Of a DNA stretch of 64,000 bases, positions 27,385 to 36,246 are shown one piece after another. Position numbers and translations under genes: made by a program. The stretch is from the NCBI RefSeq assembly GCF_016653465.1, contig NZ_NHSQ01000151.1:16503-80502 (forward strand), written 5' to 3'. How positions within the stretch are numbered: the stretch's first letter is position 1; every line of letters begins with the position of its first letter. The notes beneath the pieces are model-generated. The model made no database searches. It saw nothing but the letters and a program-made list of their open reading frames with translations, and was not told the origin of the DNA. Source of the DNA: Thiocystis minor (GTDB taxonomy: Bacteria > Pseudomonadota > Gammaproteobacteria > Chromatiales > Chromatiaceae).

Positions 27385-29885
27385 CGGAAAAAATCCGAAA
27401 GGTCGGAAAAATCCGGCAGCGTGCCGTCGCGGGCGTGGCTGAACAGTTCGATCAATTTCTCGATCACCGCCGGCTCGCCGATCTGGCGCGCCATGCGTTT
27501 GAGCTGGCGTTTGATGTCGGGCGGAAAACCGAGAATGTTCATCGTCTTCTCCAACCCGGCCATGCGCAGCATCATCACCAGCGCATCCGTCGCCATCTCG
27601 TCGGAGACGTCTCCCGCGTCACCGTCATCATCGTCGTCAAAAGGAAAGCCGAACGGGCTTGCACCCAGGGGACCGCCAAAGCCGAACGGGTTCAGAGCGT
27701 CAAAGATCTCCTTGATCCGCAGCGCGGTCCGCATATCCCCTTCCTCGCGGGCCTGTGCCAGCGCATCCTCCAGACGGTCGAGATCCCGGTTCGGGCGGCC
27801 GCTGAATCCCTTGGGGTATTTGGCCTCGAAGGCGTGAAGCTCGAACACCGGAGCGCCTCGCCACTGTTTCAGCGCAATGTCCGCGACACTTTGGCGAAGT
27901 TTGTGGAAGCCGCAACGGCGCAGGGTTTCGCAGGCCGACTCCAGATCGCTCCGCGACAGTTGCGTCCAGGGCGCACTGCCGAGCGACTTAGTGAAATAGG
28001 CATCGAGTTCGCGCGAGAGCTTGCCGCCGCCATCCAGATGAGTGCGCAGCCGGGCGAGCGCGGCGAGCAGATCGTCGCGTCCCTGATGGACGAATTTTGG
28101 GAGCATGACCTGCTTGAACAGCTTGAGCGGCGGCAGCCTGACCGCGTCCCCGGCAAGCACCAGCGCCGCCTGAGTCGCCAGTCCTCCGCCCAGCCGCGCG
28201 ACGGTCTCGCGCAGGATCGCGGCATCGGCATGTTCGATCACGGCGATGAGCCCCGAGGTTAGATCGAGCTGTTCGCGCGCATGACCGCCACGCGCCCAGG
28301 TGTCGGCCTCGTCCAGCGTCTTGCGCGCCAGATCCGCGCGCCCCTTGAGGAGCTGTTTACGGGCGTGCGCGAGATGGGCTGCCACCAGATGCTCGCGCAC
28401 CTCGGTGTTGATCGAATCCACGGCGAGAATCCGACTGGCCAGGCCGGCGGCCTTCTTGAACGCCCCGGCATCGAGCGCCGCGTCCATGGCCGCGCTCAAG
28501 ACCCGAGGATCCTGGGGCCAGCGTTCGGAGGCCTGATCCAGCAATCGGCGAACATCCTTGGTGCGTTTGCCGCGTCGGTAGTAGTGCAGCAGACGCAGGG
28601 TGAGGTCGCGGTCGTCGGGATCCCAGCGCAGACTTTCCTCTACCAGCTCAGCGACCCGCGCATCGAGATCGTCCGGATCGTCGGAGGGCTCGGGCCGGTC
28701 CAGTACCCGGCCGAACCGGTCGGCGCGCCGCAGGGCCAATGCGATGCGCAGTCGCTCGTCCGGGGTCAGGTCCGCGGGTGCGCGGGCGCCGCTCAGGTCG
28801 CGCGCGTAATTCTCCCAACCGTCCAGAACGTCCCAGGGATCTTTCGACTGCTCGGCATACCAGGCGGCCACTAGGCGCGCTTCCAGCGGATTCGCTTTGA
28901 CGGCACCCACCGCGAGGAGCGACTTGAGACTCGCCGGATAATCGCGGATCAAGAGACGCAGATTCCGCTGACGAACCCAGTTCGCACCCAGTCGGTCGCG
29001 ATGGCGGTGCAGAAGACGCAGCAGAGCGATGGGTTGCGCATCGCGACCCAGCCGATCGATCTCCTCCCACAGTGCGATTCTCTCGGGCGACCAGCCGCGC
29101 AATGCGCAGGCGAAGCGGACCGCGCTTTTGCTCGTCCGTTGCGGCTTTCCGGCATCGTGGATCGCCTCCAGAAACCGGGGCTCCGGCAGCAGAGCCAGCT
29201 CCGCGGCCCGTTTGATCGCGGCGAAGGCGGAGTCCTCGCCGACCCGTCCGAGCAACTCGGTGGCTTCCCTGTGACTCTCTGGCAGACACTGCAACGCCTT
29301 CAAGATCTGCACCCAATCACGGTAGGGCGAACGGAAGGGAAGCGCGGTCAATGCCGCGCGCAGACCGGTCTCGTCGCCCGCGCAATAGGCGACCAGAGCC
29401 GCAAGCGCCGGCGCGGCATGGCGTCGCACCGGATCCTCGGGCGCCAGCCGTTCGGCGATGACGGCATCTCCAGCCAGGAGTCGCGCGGCCAGCAGGGTCC
29501 GCAGACGCTCGGCCTCGGCCGGTGGCAAGGCAGCGCCCGCCGTCAGTAGGGCGCACACCGGCTCGGGACGCCCCAGACGTAGCAGGAGCGTCGCCTGCTC
29601 CGGCTCGAACGCAATGTCCTTGCCCAGACTGGCGCGGTTCTCCCACATCACCAGCGCCTCCCTGAGCATGCCTTTCGCGTTCAGCTCGCGCGCGCGTCCG
29701 GCATAGGCGTCGGCCAGCGCGAACCGCCAGTCCGGGCGGGGCTCTCGCTTCAGAAGCTGTTTGAAGCCGTCAATGGCGTCGCGAAAACGCCCGCCGGCCA
29801 GATGCTCGCGCGACTTGCGCTCGATCTCCTCGGGGGAGAGTTTGGCGCCGCCGGGGGGGATACGCTTCTTTGGTTTCGTAGACAT
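27381..29885 (-). CDS. Large TPR-like protein heading an Hsp70 operon
   Basis: The 834-residue protein is almost entirely helical, with TPR-like units such as HLAGGRFRDAIDGFKQLLKREP near the N-terminus and SLRWDPDDRDLTLRLLHYYRRG in the middle. A glycine/phenylalanine segment (NPFGFGGPLGASPFGFPF) and an acidic run (DDDDDGDAGD) sit near residues 735-760, followed by a compact C-terminal helical part. The G/F segment recalls the linker of J proteins. It starts at 29885 (MSTKPKKR); a TTG 27 nt upstream is less likely. As first gene of the operon it may select clients for the Hsp70. Confidence 0.85.
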   Translation of the reverse strand: MSTKPKKRIPPGGAKLSPEEIERKSREHLAGGRFRDAIDGFKQLLKREPRPDWRFALADAYAGRARELNAKGMLREALVMWENRASLGKDIAFEPEQATLLLRLGRPEPVCALLTAGAALPPAEAERLRTLLAARLLAGDAVIAERLAPEDPVRRHAAPALAALVAYCAGDETGLRAALTALPFRSPYRDWVQILKALQCLPESHREATELLGRVGEDSAFAAIKRAAELALLPEPRFLEAIHDAGKPQRTSKSAVRFACALRGWSPERIALWEEIDRLGRDAQPIALLRLLHRHRDRLGANWVRQRNLRLLIRDYPASLKSLLAVGAVKANPLEARLVAAWYAEQSKDPWDVLDGWENYARDLSGARAPADLTPDERLRIALALRRADRFGRVLDRPEPSDDPDDLDARVAELVEESLRWDPDDRDLTLRLLHYYRRGKRTKDVRRLLDQASERWPQDPRVLSAAMDAALDAGAFKKAAGLASRILAVDSINTEVREHLVAAHLAHARKQLLKGRADLARKTLDEADTWARGGHAREQLDLTSGLIAVIEHADAAILRETVARLGGGLATQAALVLAGDAVRLPPLKLFKQVMLPKFVHQGRDDLLAALARLRTHLDGGGKLSRELDAYFTKSLGSAPWTQLSRSDLESACETLRRCGFHKLRQSVADIALKQWRGAPVFELHAFEAKYPKGFSGRPNRDLDRLEDALAQAREEGDMRTALRIKEIFDALNPFGFGGPLGASPFGFPFDDDDDGDAGDVSDEMATDALVMMLRMAGLEKTMNILGFPPDIKRQLKRMARQIGEPAVIEKLIELFSHARDGTLPDFSDLSDFFR

Positions 29886-29959
29886 CAGGCGTTTATGATG
29901 ATCTGGACTCAAGTGTAAGGGCTGCCGATTGCGGCCTGCTGCCGGTGAATCGGCTGGCG

Positions 29960-29988
29960 ATTATAGCGTCGCGAGACGCCTGCTGGCG
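29960..29988 (-). promoter_or_regulatory. Candidate promoter and operator of the Hsp70 operon
   Basis: On the minus strand a perfect TATAAT (29965-29960) lies about 75 nt before the TPR gene start. Directly upstream of it are a perfect inverted repeat GCGTC-GCGA-GACGC (29966-29979) and an overlapping CGCC-TGCT-GGCG (29977-29988). No good -35 is at the expected distance. The palindrome inside the spacer would suit a repressor or activator. Confidence 0.35.
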
Positions 29989-30061
29989 TGTTCCGCGCGC
30001 GGCGCGGATTGAACCGAGGCCAAAGGAGCGCGCGTTCCCGAGCGCTCGCTGCGTCGCCCCT

Positions 30062-30271
30062 TTATTGCGCCATTCCGCACGCACCATCGACCATGGCGTT
30101 CAACTCCCGCAAGCACTTCGGACACAGACAGCCCGCGTACTGTTCGCGGATGACGTCAAGCGCGTCCGGGTTCAGCGGGACGCTCATACAATCGCATAAC
30201 TTGACGCGGTGCGCCTTGCATGCGAAGGAGCGTCCACAACGTGGGCAGACTCTGATCTGATCGTTTTCCAT
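30062..30271 (-). CDS. Small cysteine-rich CWC-type protein
   Basis: The 69-residue protein has CPRCGRSFACKA, then LCDCM and CLCPKCL, matching the cysteine-rich CWC family, with the central motif CDC rather than CWC. It probably binds zinc. Start MENDQIRVC at 30271 follows GTGAGAACACC; an in-frame extension is unlikely. Family function is unknown. It is a single gene between the Hsp70 operon and the cytochrome remnant. Confidence 0.75.
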   Translation of the reverse strand: MENDQIRVCPRCGRSFACKAHRVKLCDCMSVPLNPDALDVIREQYAGCLCPKCLRELNAMVDGACGMAQ

Positions 30272-30375
30272 GGTGTTCTCACGTCCGATTCTAAGCCGCG
30301 TCAGTCGCAACGCTGGTTGGCGTGAACGAGTCTAGGACAAATTTGCGAAACCATGCGTGCCGTGCCGGATGCGAT

Positions 30376-30570
30376 TTAACGCAGTCGCAGGAAAGCGGTC
30401 AAATCGGCGATTTCCTGGTCGGTCAGGTCGACCTTGGGCATCTTTGCCTCGGGGAGGGCCGCCATGGGATCCTTGAGATAGAGACGGATCCAGGCGGCGT
30501 CGCGCTTTGCCGGTAGAATGATGAGCGAGGTAAAAGCGAAAAACAGCCATTTGCGAGTTTTCATCGGCAT
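30376..30570 (-). pseudogene. Cytochrome c remnant lacking the haem motif
   Basis: The 64-residue reading joins a signal-peptide-like start (MKTRKWLFFAFTSLIILP) directly to the C-terminal part of a class I cytochrome c (WIRLYLKDPMAALPEAKMP, then LTDQEIADLTAFLRL). The axial methionine region is there, but the CxxCH haem attachment site is not. An in-frame internal deletion of about 40-50 residues explains this. It could still be expressed as a small exported peptide, but it cannot hold covalent haem. It is divergent from cobD. Confidence 0.55.
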
Positions 30571-30777
30571 CGGTCCGTCTGCTGCTTCACACTCAATACT
30601 AGTCCAACCCAGGCGATCGCCAAGCGACTCGCCAATCCCGATGGCGACTGACCGTCCCCTGAAACCCGGCATTGGCGATTGCAATCCGCCTTTCCGATCG
30701 AGGCCCCGCATGCTGCTCGAAGAGTCCGACCTGTATCGCCCGCACCGACGGGGACGCCCTCTGTTTTTTGCACGCAA

Positions 30778-31734
30778 ATGGATCTGACCGGACACCTCAC
30801 GTTGATCCTGGCCGCCTGTCTGCTCGATGCGGTCGTTGGCGATCCGGTGTATCGACTGCATCCGATCCGGGTCGTCGGCGCCTGGAGCCTGCTATGGGAA
30901 CGCGCGCTGTTCACCGTCGGGTGGAACGGACGCGGCGGCGGGATACTGCACTGGCTGCTGGTCGTCGGCGGCGCGCTCGCGGCCTGGTGGGGGGCGCGGA
31001 TTGGGCTCGGATGGCTGCATCCCTGGCTGGCGCCGGCCTGGGATCTCTTCATCGCCTACAGCCTGCTGTGCATGCGCGATCTGCTGCGGCACGGCCAGCG
31101 GGTGCTCGACACGCTCGATGACCTGCCGACCGCGCGCCAGCGTCTGAGCATGCTGGTCGGGCGCGATACCGCGCACCTGCCACGCGACGGCATCGTGCGC
31201 GCCACCATCGAGAGCCTGTCGGAGAACCTGACCGATGGGGTCCTGACACCGCTCTGGGCCTTGTGTCTGTTCGGCCTGCCGGGGCTGATTCTGGTCAAGG
31301 CGGTGTCGAGTCTGGATTCCATGGTCGGCTATCGGAACGAACGCTATGGCCGTTTCGGCTGGGCCGGGGCGCGTTCCGACGATCTGATCCATTGGCTGCC
31401 GGCGCGGCTCTCGGTCCCCCTGATCGCCATGGCGGCGGCCATCCTCGATCTGCATCCCCGGCTAGCGTTCCGGGCCGCCCGGACTTACCATGCCCTGCTT
31501 CCGAGCCCCAATTCAGGCTGGAGCGAGGCCGCCTGCGCCGGTGCGCTGCGGGTGCGTCTGATCGGTCCCATCCGCTATGGCGGGCGGTTGGTCACCGAGC
31601 AATACATGGGCGATCCCGACTGGCCGGCGGCTCTCGATGGCGCACATCTGCGCCAGGCACTGCGCCTGATGCTGGTCTGCTGTCTGCTTGCGGTGGGGGT
31701 CGGCGTGAGCCTGGGCGCGCTGGTGTGGCGATAG
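30778..31734 (+). CDS. cobD: Adenosylcobinamide-phosphate synthase CobD/CbiB
   Basis: The 318-residue integral membrane protein attaches aminopropanol phosphate to adenosylcobyric acid in B12 synthesis. Signatures are LLDAVVGDPVYRLHPIRVVG near the N-terminus, ESLSENLTDGVLTPL in the middle, KAVSSLDSMVGY and PSPNSGWSEAACAGAL. Several membrane spans are visible. The ATG at 30778 gives family length; an in-frame extension upstream does not resemble CobD. No other cob gene is in the window. Confidence 0.93.
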   Translation: MDLTGHLTLILAACLLDAVVGDPVYRLHPIRVVGAWSLLWERALFTVGWNGRGGGILHWLLVVGGALAAWWGARIGLGWLHPWLAPAWDLFIAYSLLCMRDLLRHGQRVLDTLDDLPTARQRLSMLVGRDTAHLPRDGIVRATIESLSENLTDGVLTPLWALCLFGLPGLILVKAVSSLDSMVGYRNERYGRFGWAGARSDDLIHWLPARLSVPLIAMAAAILDLHPRLAFRAARTYHALLPSPNSGWSEAACAGALRVRLIGPIRYGGRLVTEQYMGDPDWPAALDGAHLRQALRLMLVCCLLAVGVGVSLGALVWR

Positions 31735-31929
31735 CCGCCCGGATCGCACGGGCGTCCCGGGATGTTGACCGGAGATGTCGCTCTCATAGAGAATCGAGCC
31801 AACATTGCTGGGTAAGCGGTTCCAGTCGTTTCTGGCCGGTGTCTTCCGGTGCGGCAAGCCGTGGCCATCCGCGTCGCTCAAGCCACCACTTCAAACTCCT
31901 GATCGTTGAATGAGTGATTCCCGCCAATT

Positions 31930-32703
31930 ATGTCGATACACACCGTTTGGATCATGAATGGCAAGGGGGGCGTCGGCAAATCGGTGCTCATGATGGTCTT
32001 GTCCTGCCTCTACGATGCCATGAGCCGCCCGCTGCGTCTCATCGATATCGACGACAAGGCCAAGCTGGCCGAATTCGCGGGCCACGATCACGTCCTCTCG
32101 CTGCGCATTGGCGCGGACATCAAGGCACTGCGCGCCGACCCTTCGCTCGCCTACAGCTACTGGGATCAACTGGCGGCCGAGATCCTGGAGCGGGATACGG
32201 GCGTCGATCTCGGGGCCAACATGGATCGTCATATCCTCGAGTGGGCCGTCAAGTCCGAGCTGGGCGAGCTCCTGAGCGAGAGCGGGGTGAGCATGGATAT
32301 CTATGTCCCCATCACCGCCGACCCGTTGGCGGTCACCGCGGGCATCGAGGTGCTGGAGTCCGCCGCCAGGGCGTTTCCCGACAGCCGACGGATTCTGGTG
32401 CTCAACCGGATCGCCGGTCATTTCAATGCCTATGAGGCCACCCCGGAATTTCATCGCATCGCGGCGATGCGGGCCGACGGACTGATCGTCGTCGGCATGG
32501 AGCCCTGCCTGAGCGAGGCCTGGACCGACTTCGAGCGTCTGAAACTGCCGCCTTGGCGTATCCTGCAGATGAATGCCGCCACGGTGGCGCAACAGACCGG
32601 ACTGGGCATCCTTGCCGCCAAGCGCGCGGTCGGCGACTATGCCTCCTGGATCAAGCAGTTGCACCAAAGCTTCGCATCGCTGGTTCCGCTTCCTCCGGAA
32701 TGA
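31930..32703 (+). CDS. ParA/MinD-type P-loop ATPase
   Basis: The 257-residue protein has a deviant Walker A with its signature lysine (NGKGGVGKS, 10-18) and LIDIDDKAKL in place of the usual switch DxD. The later motifs are divergent (MDIYVPITADPLAV, RILVLNRIAG), and it lacks a clear DNA-binding N-terminus. It precedes a membrane protein by 76 nt. I do not recognise a named subfamily; a positioning or regulatory ATPase that acts on the membrane partner is the simplest guess. Confidence 0.8.
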   Translation: MSIHTVWIMNGKGGVGKSVLMMVLSCLYDAMSRPLRLIDIDDKAKLAEFAGHDHVLSLRIGADIKALRADPSLAYSYWDQLAAEILERDTGVDLGANMDRHILEWAVKSELGELLSESGVSMDIYVPITADPLAVTAGIEVLESAARAFPDSRRILVLNRIAGHFNAYEATPEFHRIAAMRADGLIVVGMEPCLSEAWTDFERLKLPPWRILQMNAATVAQQTGLGILAAKRAVGDYASWIKQLHQSFASLVPLPPE

Positions 32704-32779
32704 ACGCGGATTGCCGCGGCCTGAAATCCGCATCGCCCATCTGGCGAGCGCCGCTCGCCCGACATCATGAACGCGGCTG

Positions 32780-33820
32780 TTGCTGTCGATGAATGCACGC
32801 TGGCTTGCTCACCTCGATGCCCATATTGCAACCGGCCAGGTCGCCGTGGAGGCCGAAAGCGCGCAACTCCTGAGCGAGTTGCTCAAACTCGAGCCGGAAC
32901 AACGCTGGTGCCTGCTGTTGAGGCGGGATCCGCGTCTTGCGCGTCTGGTTGCTGTGGATTATCGGCGCCTCTTGACCTTGATGGTCGATCTGGAAGCCAG
33001 CGCACTCGCAGCCGCTCCGGCCCCGCCGCAACCCTGCATCACGGATGCGTCGGCCCCACTGGCCTTGCCATACCTCGCGCCGCCCTCGCCCAGGGGGTCG
33101 CGGCGCATCGCCTGGCCTCTCGGTTTGTCCTTATTGGCGTTGACGGGTGCGGCAAGCGGGTTGTGGCTGTCGAGCCAGGATGGGCAGCATCGCCTGTCGC
33201 GCCTGGGACAGGAGACCCGGACCTGGTGGCGGACGCTGGACGGCGGCACAGGCGCCCATCGGGAGACGGAGGGAACGCGGCCAATCCTCGACAGCGAACG
33301 TCAGCGTCGCGCCATGGCGGCCTTCGTGGTGCTTGAGACACTGTCGAGAAAATTCGCCGAGGGTCAGCCCTTCGCGACCGAGCTGGCCGCGCTCAACCGA
33401 ATCTGGCCGGACCCGGCGCAACTGGCCTTCCTGGAACCGCTCGCCGCGCGGGACACTGCCGAACCGGTCGCCCTTCGCGCGGAGCTGACCCGTCTGAACG
33501 CGGAGTTGATCAGGCAGCGCGGCGAATGGACACAGTTGGCGCAATTTGGGCGGGTGAGTCCCGCGGACTATGCCGCGCACATGCAGACCCTGGAGACCTT
33601 GCGCGACCAGGCGGACGCGGCGCTGACGCAGGCCAGTCAGGGAGCCTGGCGGGCGGCGCTGGACGCCGTGGCGGAGGTGGAGGATCCCGCGTATCGGAAT
33701 TGGCGCGAGCGCGTCGCCCGCTGGCTGGAAGCGCGGGATGCCGTCGCGGAACTCGTGCGACAGGCATGGGCGCAATGGACATCCGATCTGCCGGACGTGC
33801 CCAGAGCGCCACCGTCATGA
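32780..33820 (+). CDS. Single-span membrane protein with coiled coil, paired with ParA-like ATPase
   Basis: The 346-residue protein has a cytoplasmic N-terminal part of about 105 residues, one membrane segment (about 108-130, IAWPLGLSLLALTGAASGLWL) and a mostly helical periplasmic part with coiled-coil character (TRLNAELIRQRGEWTQLAQFG). Basic residues before the span (RGSRR) support N-in topology. No family is recognised. Two starts are close together (MLSM); the second, at 32789, is also possible. It is co-oriented with the ParA-like gene and convergent with the ParA-SPOR gene. Confidence 0.72.
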   Translation: MLSMNARWLAHLDAHIATGQVAVEAESAQLLSELLKLEPEQRWCLLLRRDPRLARLVAVDYRRLLTLMVDLEASALAAAPAPPQPCITDASAPLALPYLAPPSPRGSRRIAWPLGLSLLALTGAASGLWLSSQDGQHRLSRLGQETRTWWRTLDGGTGAHRETEGTRPILDSERQRRAMAAFVVLETLSRKFAEGQPFATELAALNRIWPDPAQLAFLEPLAARDTAEPVALRAELTRLNAELIRQRGEWTQLAQFGRVSPADYAAHMQTLETLRDQADAALTQASQGAWRAALDAVAEVEDPAYRNWRERVARWLEARDAVAELVRQAWAQWTSDLPDVPRAPPS

Positions 33821-33868
33821 GCGGTCTGTCTTGGGGCGTGTCATCCATTCTCGTTGCGTGGGATGTGC

Positions 33869-33891
33869 ATGGAGATCAAGGGCATCTCCAT
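33869..33891. terminator. Hairpin between convergent membrane-ATPase pairs
   Basis: ATGGAGAT and ATCTCCAT form a perfect 8-bp stem with a 7-base loop in the 102-bp gap between two convergent genes. It lacks a T run, but its position suits a bidirectional terminator. Confidence 0.45.
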
Positions 33892-33922
33892 CCCTTGAGC
33901 GGAATGCCGCGCAACATCCGCG

Positions 33923-35572
33923 TCAGCCGGCGTCCTCATCCACGCGGATCACCAGACACCCTTGACCGCGGTTGCGCAGACGCTTGCACCAGTCCGCGGC
34001 CGCGCGCTGGCTGTCCCAGCCGATGACGCGCAACCGATAGAATGCGTCGCGCGCGTCGCCAAAACGCGATTGACTGATCACGAGCCTCAGGCGATCGAGC
34101 ATAACGGCGTGCTTGCGCATGAAGACTTGGCTGTCTTCCCGAACGCGATCCAGCGAACGCCCGGCCAGTACCTGCGCATACCAGCGGTAATCGGGGAGGG
34201 GCGGGATCTGAATCTCCACTGGTCCCGCCGCTTGTTCAGGCGCATCGGGCGCCAGGGTCTCCACGATGTTTGTCATCGCAGCGTCTTCGGTGTCATCCCC
34301 CATGAACAGCGATTCCCAGGCATCTGGTGTGTATGCCAGCTCCGGTTTGTCCGATGTGTCCACCGTCTCCGGTTTGTCCGGTGCGTCGACCGGCTCCGGT
34401 CTGGCCGGTATGCTCGTTTCCATGCTGGATAGCACATGAGTCGGCAACAGGTGTTCGGCACCGGGCAGGAGTCCGTTTAACCCCATCCGCCAGGGCGCCT
34501 CCGGCAACCGGAAGTGCAGCAAGAGCGCGACCGACAGGGCCAGAAGCAGCAGGAGCGGCGTTAGAACGCGCGCCCGTCGCTTCGGCGGTTGGGTACGGAA
34601 GAGTTCGTCGAACGCAGGTGCCGTTTGCTGGCGCCTGGCCTCCCAGGTCTCATCATAGAGCAGCGACGAAGGATCCATGAGCCAGGCCTGGATGCGTTTG
34701 CTCATCTTGTCGCGATCGCGGCTCATGCGCGCCCGGCGCGTCCGGAAAGACCAGCGATGCTCCGGTTGTTGGCGTTCTTCGTGTCTCCATCGCCATTCCG
34801 CGGCCAGCTCCAGATAGGCTTGGCTGGCATCGCACGGCAGACAGTGCGCCAATAATGGCAGGCCGCGCTCGCCGGCATCCCTGACCGCATCGTCAAGCGG
34901 AATCTCGGTCAGCAGCATGAGAGGCTCATACTCCTGACGCAAGGTTTTGGCCAGCGCCTGAGCGGATGCGCTTGGGGTGCGCCGGACGAGCAGCAGATGC
35001 ACGCCGAGCAGCGGCTGCTGGAGACCGGCGCGCAAGCGGCCGATGGTCTTGAGGAGGGTTGGGAGACCTTCGATGACACCGGGTTCGCAGGGCACGGGCA
35101 ACAGGATCCGGTGTGCGGCGGCCAGGGCATTCAGGGTGAGCAGTCCCACGGACGGTGGGCAGTCGATCACGATGAAATCGAAATGGAACGGCAGCGCGGG
35201 CAAGGTCGCGAGCGCCTGATGCAGCCGGGTCCGACTGTCGCCGAGCAGGCCCAGCTCGCTTTCGAGACCGCTCAGACCGGGGCCGGCCGGCACCAGAAAG
35301 AGATCCGGAATCTCGGTGGCAGTCATCATCTCGCGGGTCAGACTCGCCTCGCGAAGCATGCGTTCCGTGCCGCCGGGCTGGACGCCGGACATCAGGGTCA
35401 AGCCGGTCTGTCCATGCGGGTCCAGATCCATCAGCAAAACGGTACGGCCCGCGGCAACCAGTGCGATGGCGAGATTGAGCGCCGTTGTGCTCTTGCCGAC
35501 GCCCCCTTGCTGGCTGGCGATGGCGACGACCTCCGGCGAGGGGGGCCGCGAATCAGTGCGCGTTCGGTTCAT
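33923..35572 (-). CDS. ParA ATPase fused to transmembrane segment and SPOR domain
   Basis: The 549-residue protein combines three parts. Residues 12-260 are a Soj-like ATPase with Walker A SQQGGVGKSTT (20-30), LMDLDPHGQTGLT and FIVIDCPPSVG. One membrane span (about 337-355) follows a basic stretch (KRRARV). An acidic, proline-rich linker holds the imperfect repeats DAPDKPE and DTSDKPE. Residues 462-547 look like a SPOR domain (YRWYAQVLAGRS, YRLRVIGWDSQRAAADWCKRLR), which in other proteins binds denuded septal glycan. The signature lysine of ParA proteins is glutamine here (Gln22). The start at 35572 follows CGAGGGACACC, and the gene overlaps its upstream neighbour by 20 nt. Confidence 0.85.
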   Translation of the reverse strand: MNRTRTDSRPPSPEVVAIASQQGGVGKSTTALNLAIALVAAGRTVLLMDLDPHGQTGLTLMSGVQPGGTERMLREASLTREMMTATEIPDLFLVPAGPGLSGLESELGLLGDSRTRLHQALATLPALPFHFDFIVIDCPPSVGLLTLNALAAAHRILLPVPCEPGVIEGLPTLLKTIGRLRAGLQQPLLGVHLLLVRRTPSASAQALAKTLRQEYEPLMLLTEIPLDDAVRDAGERGLPLLAHCLPCDASQAYLELAAEWRWRHEERQQPEHRWSFRTRRARMSRDRDKMSKRIQAWLMDPSSLLYDETWEARRQQTAPAFDELFRTQPPKRRARVLTPLLLLLALSVALLLHFRLPEAPWRMGLNGLLPGAEHLLPTHVLSSMETSIPARPEPVDAPDKPETVDTSDKPELAYTPDAWESLFMGDDTEDAAMTNIVETLAPDAPEQAAGPVEIQIPPLPDYRWYAQVLAGRSLDRVREDSQVFMRKHAVMLDRLRLVISQSRFGDARDAFYRLRVIGWDSQRAAADWCKRLRNRGQGCLVIRVDEDAG

Positions 35573-36089
35573 GGCGGTGTCCCTCGCTGGTGGAGGGAAT
35601 TTCGGTAATGAGACTTTCCAGACCCTGGCGCTTGCGCCCGAGACGCGGCAAGTTCGCTCCGTCAATGGGTCGCGGGAGTTCTTGATCGATGGCCGAGGGT
35701 TCAGTCGGCGCCAGATGGCTGTCCTCGACGATCCGCGCCGCGATGTCTGCCTGGAGGCGCTGCCGTGGATCGCCCGCGATCCGCCGCGCGCTCGAAGCCG
35801 TCAAGCGTTCGGTCGGTTGTTCGGCGACCGCGTGCAGCAGGGCGGCCTGACGGCGCATCAGTTGCTGACGCGGGGGTGGTCGCCAGACGTCCGGTTCCAC
35901 CGTGAGCGGGTCGTGAAAACCTTGGGTGGACGCGGCTGACCGCATGGCCCGAGATGGCGGATGTGCTGACAAGCGCTGCCTCGACGCCCGTGCGCGGATG
36001 CACTGCGCACGCCAGTGGCGCCATCCCAGGAACAACGCTATGAGCGCTCCTCCCAGCAGGGCGTACAGGATGACGGATGGAATGCTCAT
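35553..36089 (-). CDS. Small single-span membrane protein upstream of ParA-SPOR
   Basis: The 178-residue protein has an N-terminal membrane segment (about 5-22, SVILYALLGGALIALFLGW) followed by a basic, probably cytoplasmic and largely disordered tail rich in Arg, Ala, Pro and Gln. No family is recognised. It overlaps the ParA-SPOR gene by 20 nt, which points to coupled translation and a joint role. A clear ribosome site is not visible before the ATG. Confidence 0.65.
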   Translation of the reverse strand: MSIPSVILYALLGGALIALFLGWRHWRAQCIRARASRQRLSAHPPSRAMRSAASTQGFHDPLTVEPDVWRPPPRQQLMRRQAALLHAVAEQPTERLTASSARRIAGDPRQRLQADIAARIVEDSHLAPTEPSAIDQELPRPIDGANLPRLGRKRQGLESLITEIPSTSEGHRHEPNAH

Positions 36090-36246
36090 CGCGATGGGCG
36101 CGCGATCCGAGCGGTGATGGCAGCCAGATGACTATCGCAGTCAGCCTCGAAAGCAGGGCGCCAACGTGAATTCATGTGATGACCCATAGCAAAAAATCGC
36201 GTTTTCCGAATCCGCCAGGGTGGCAACTCGGCCGAGTACAATCAAA

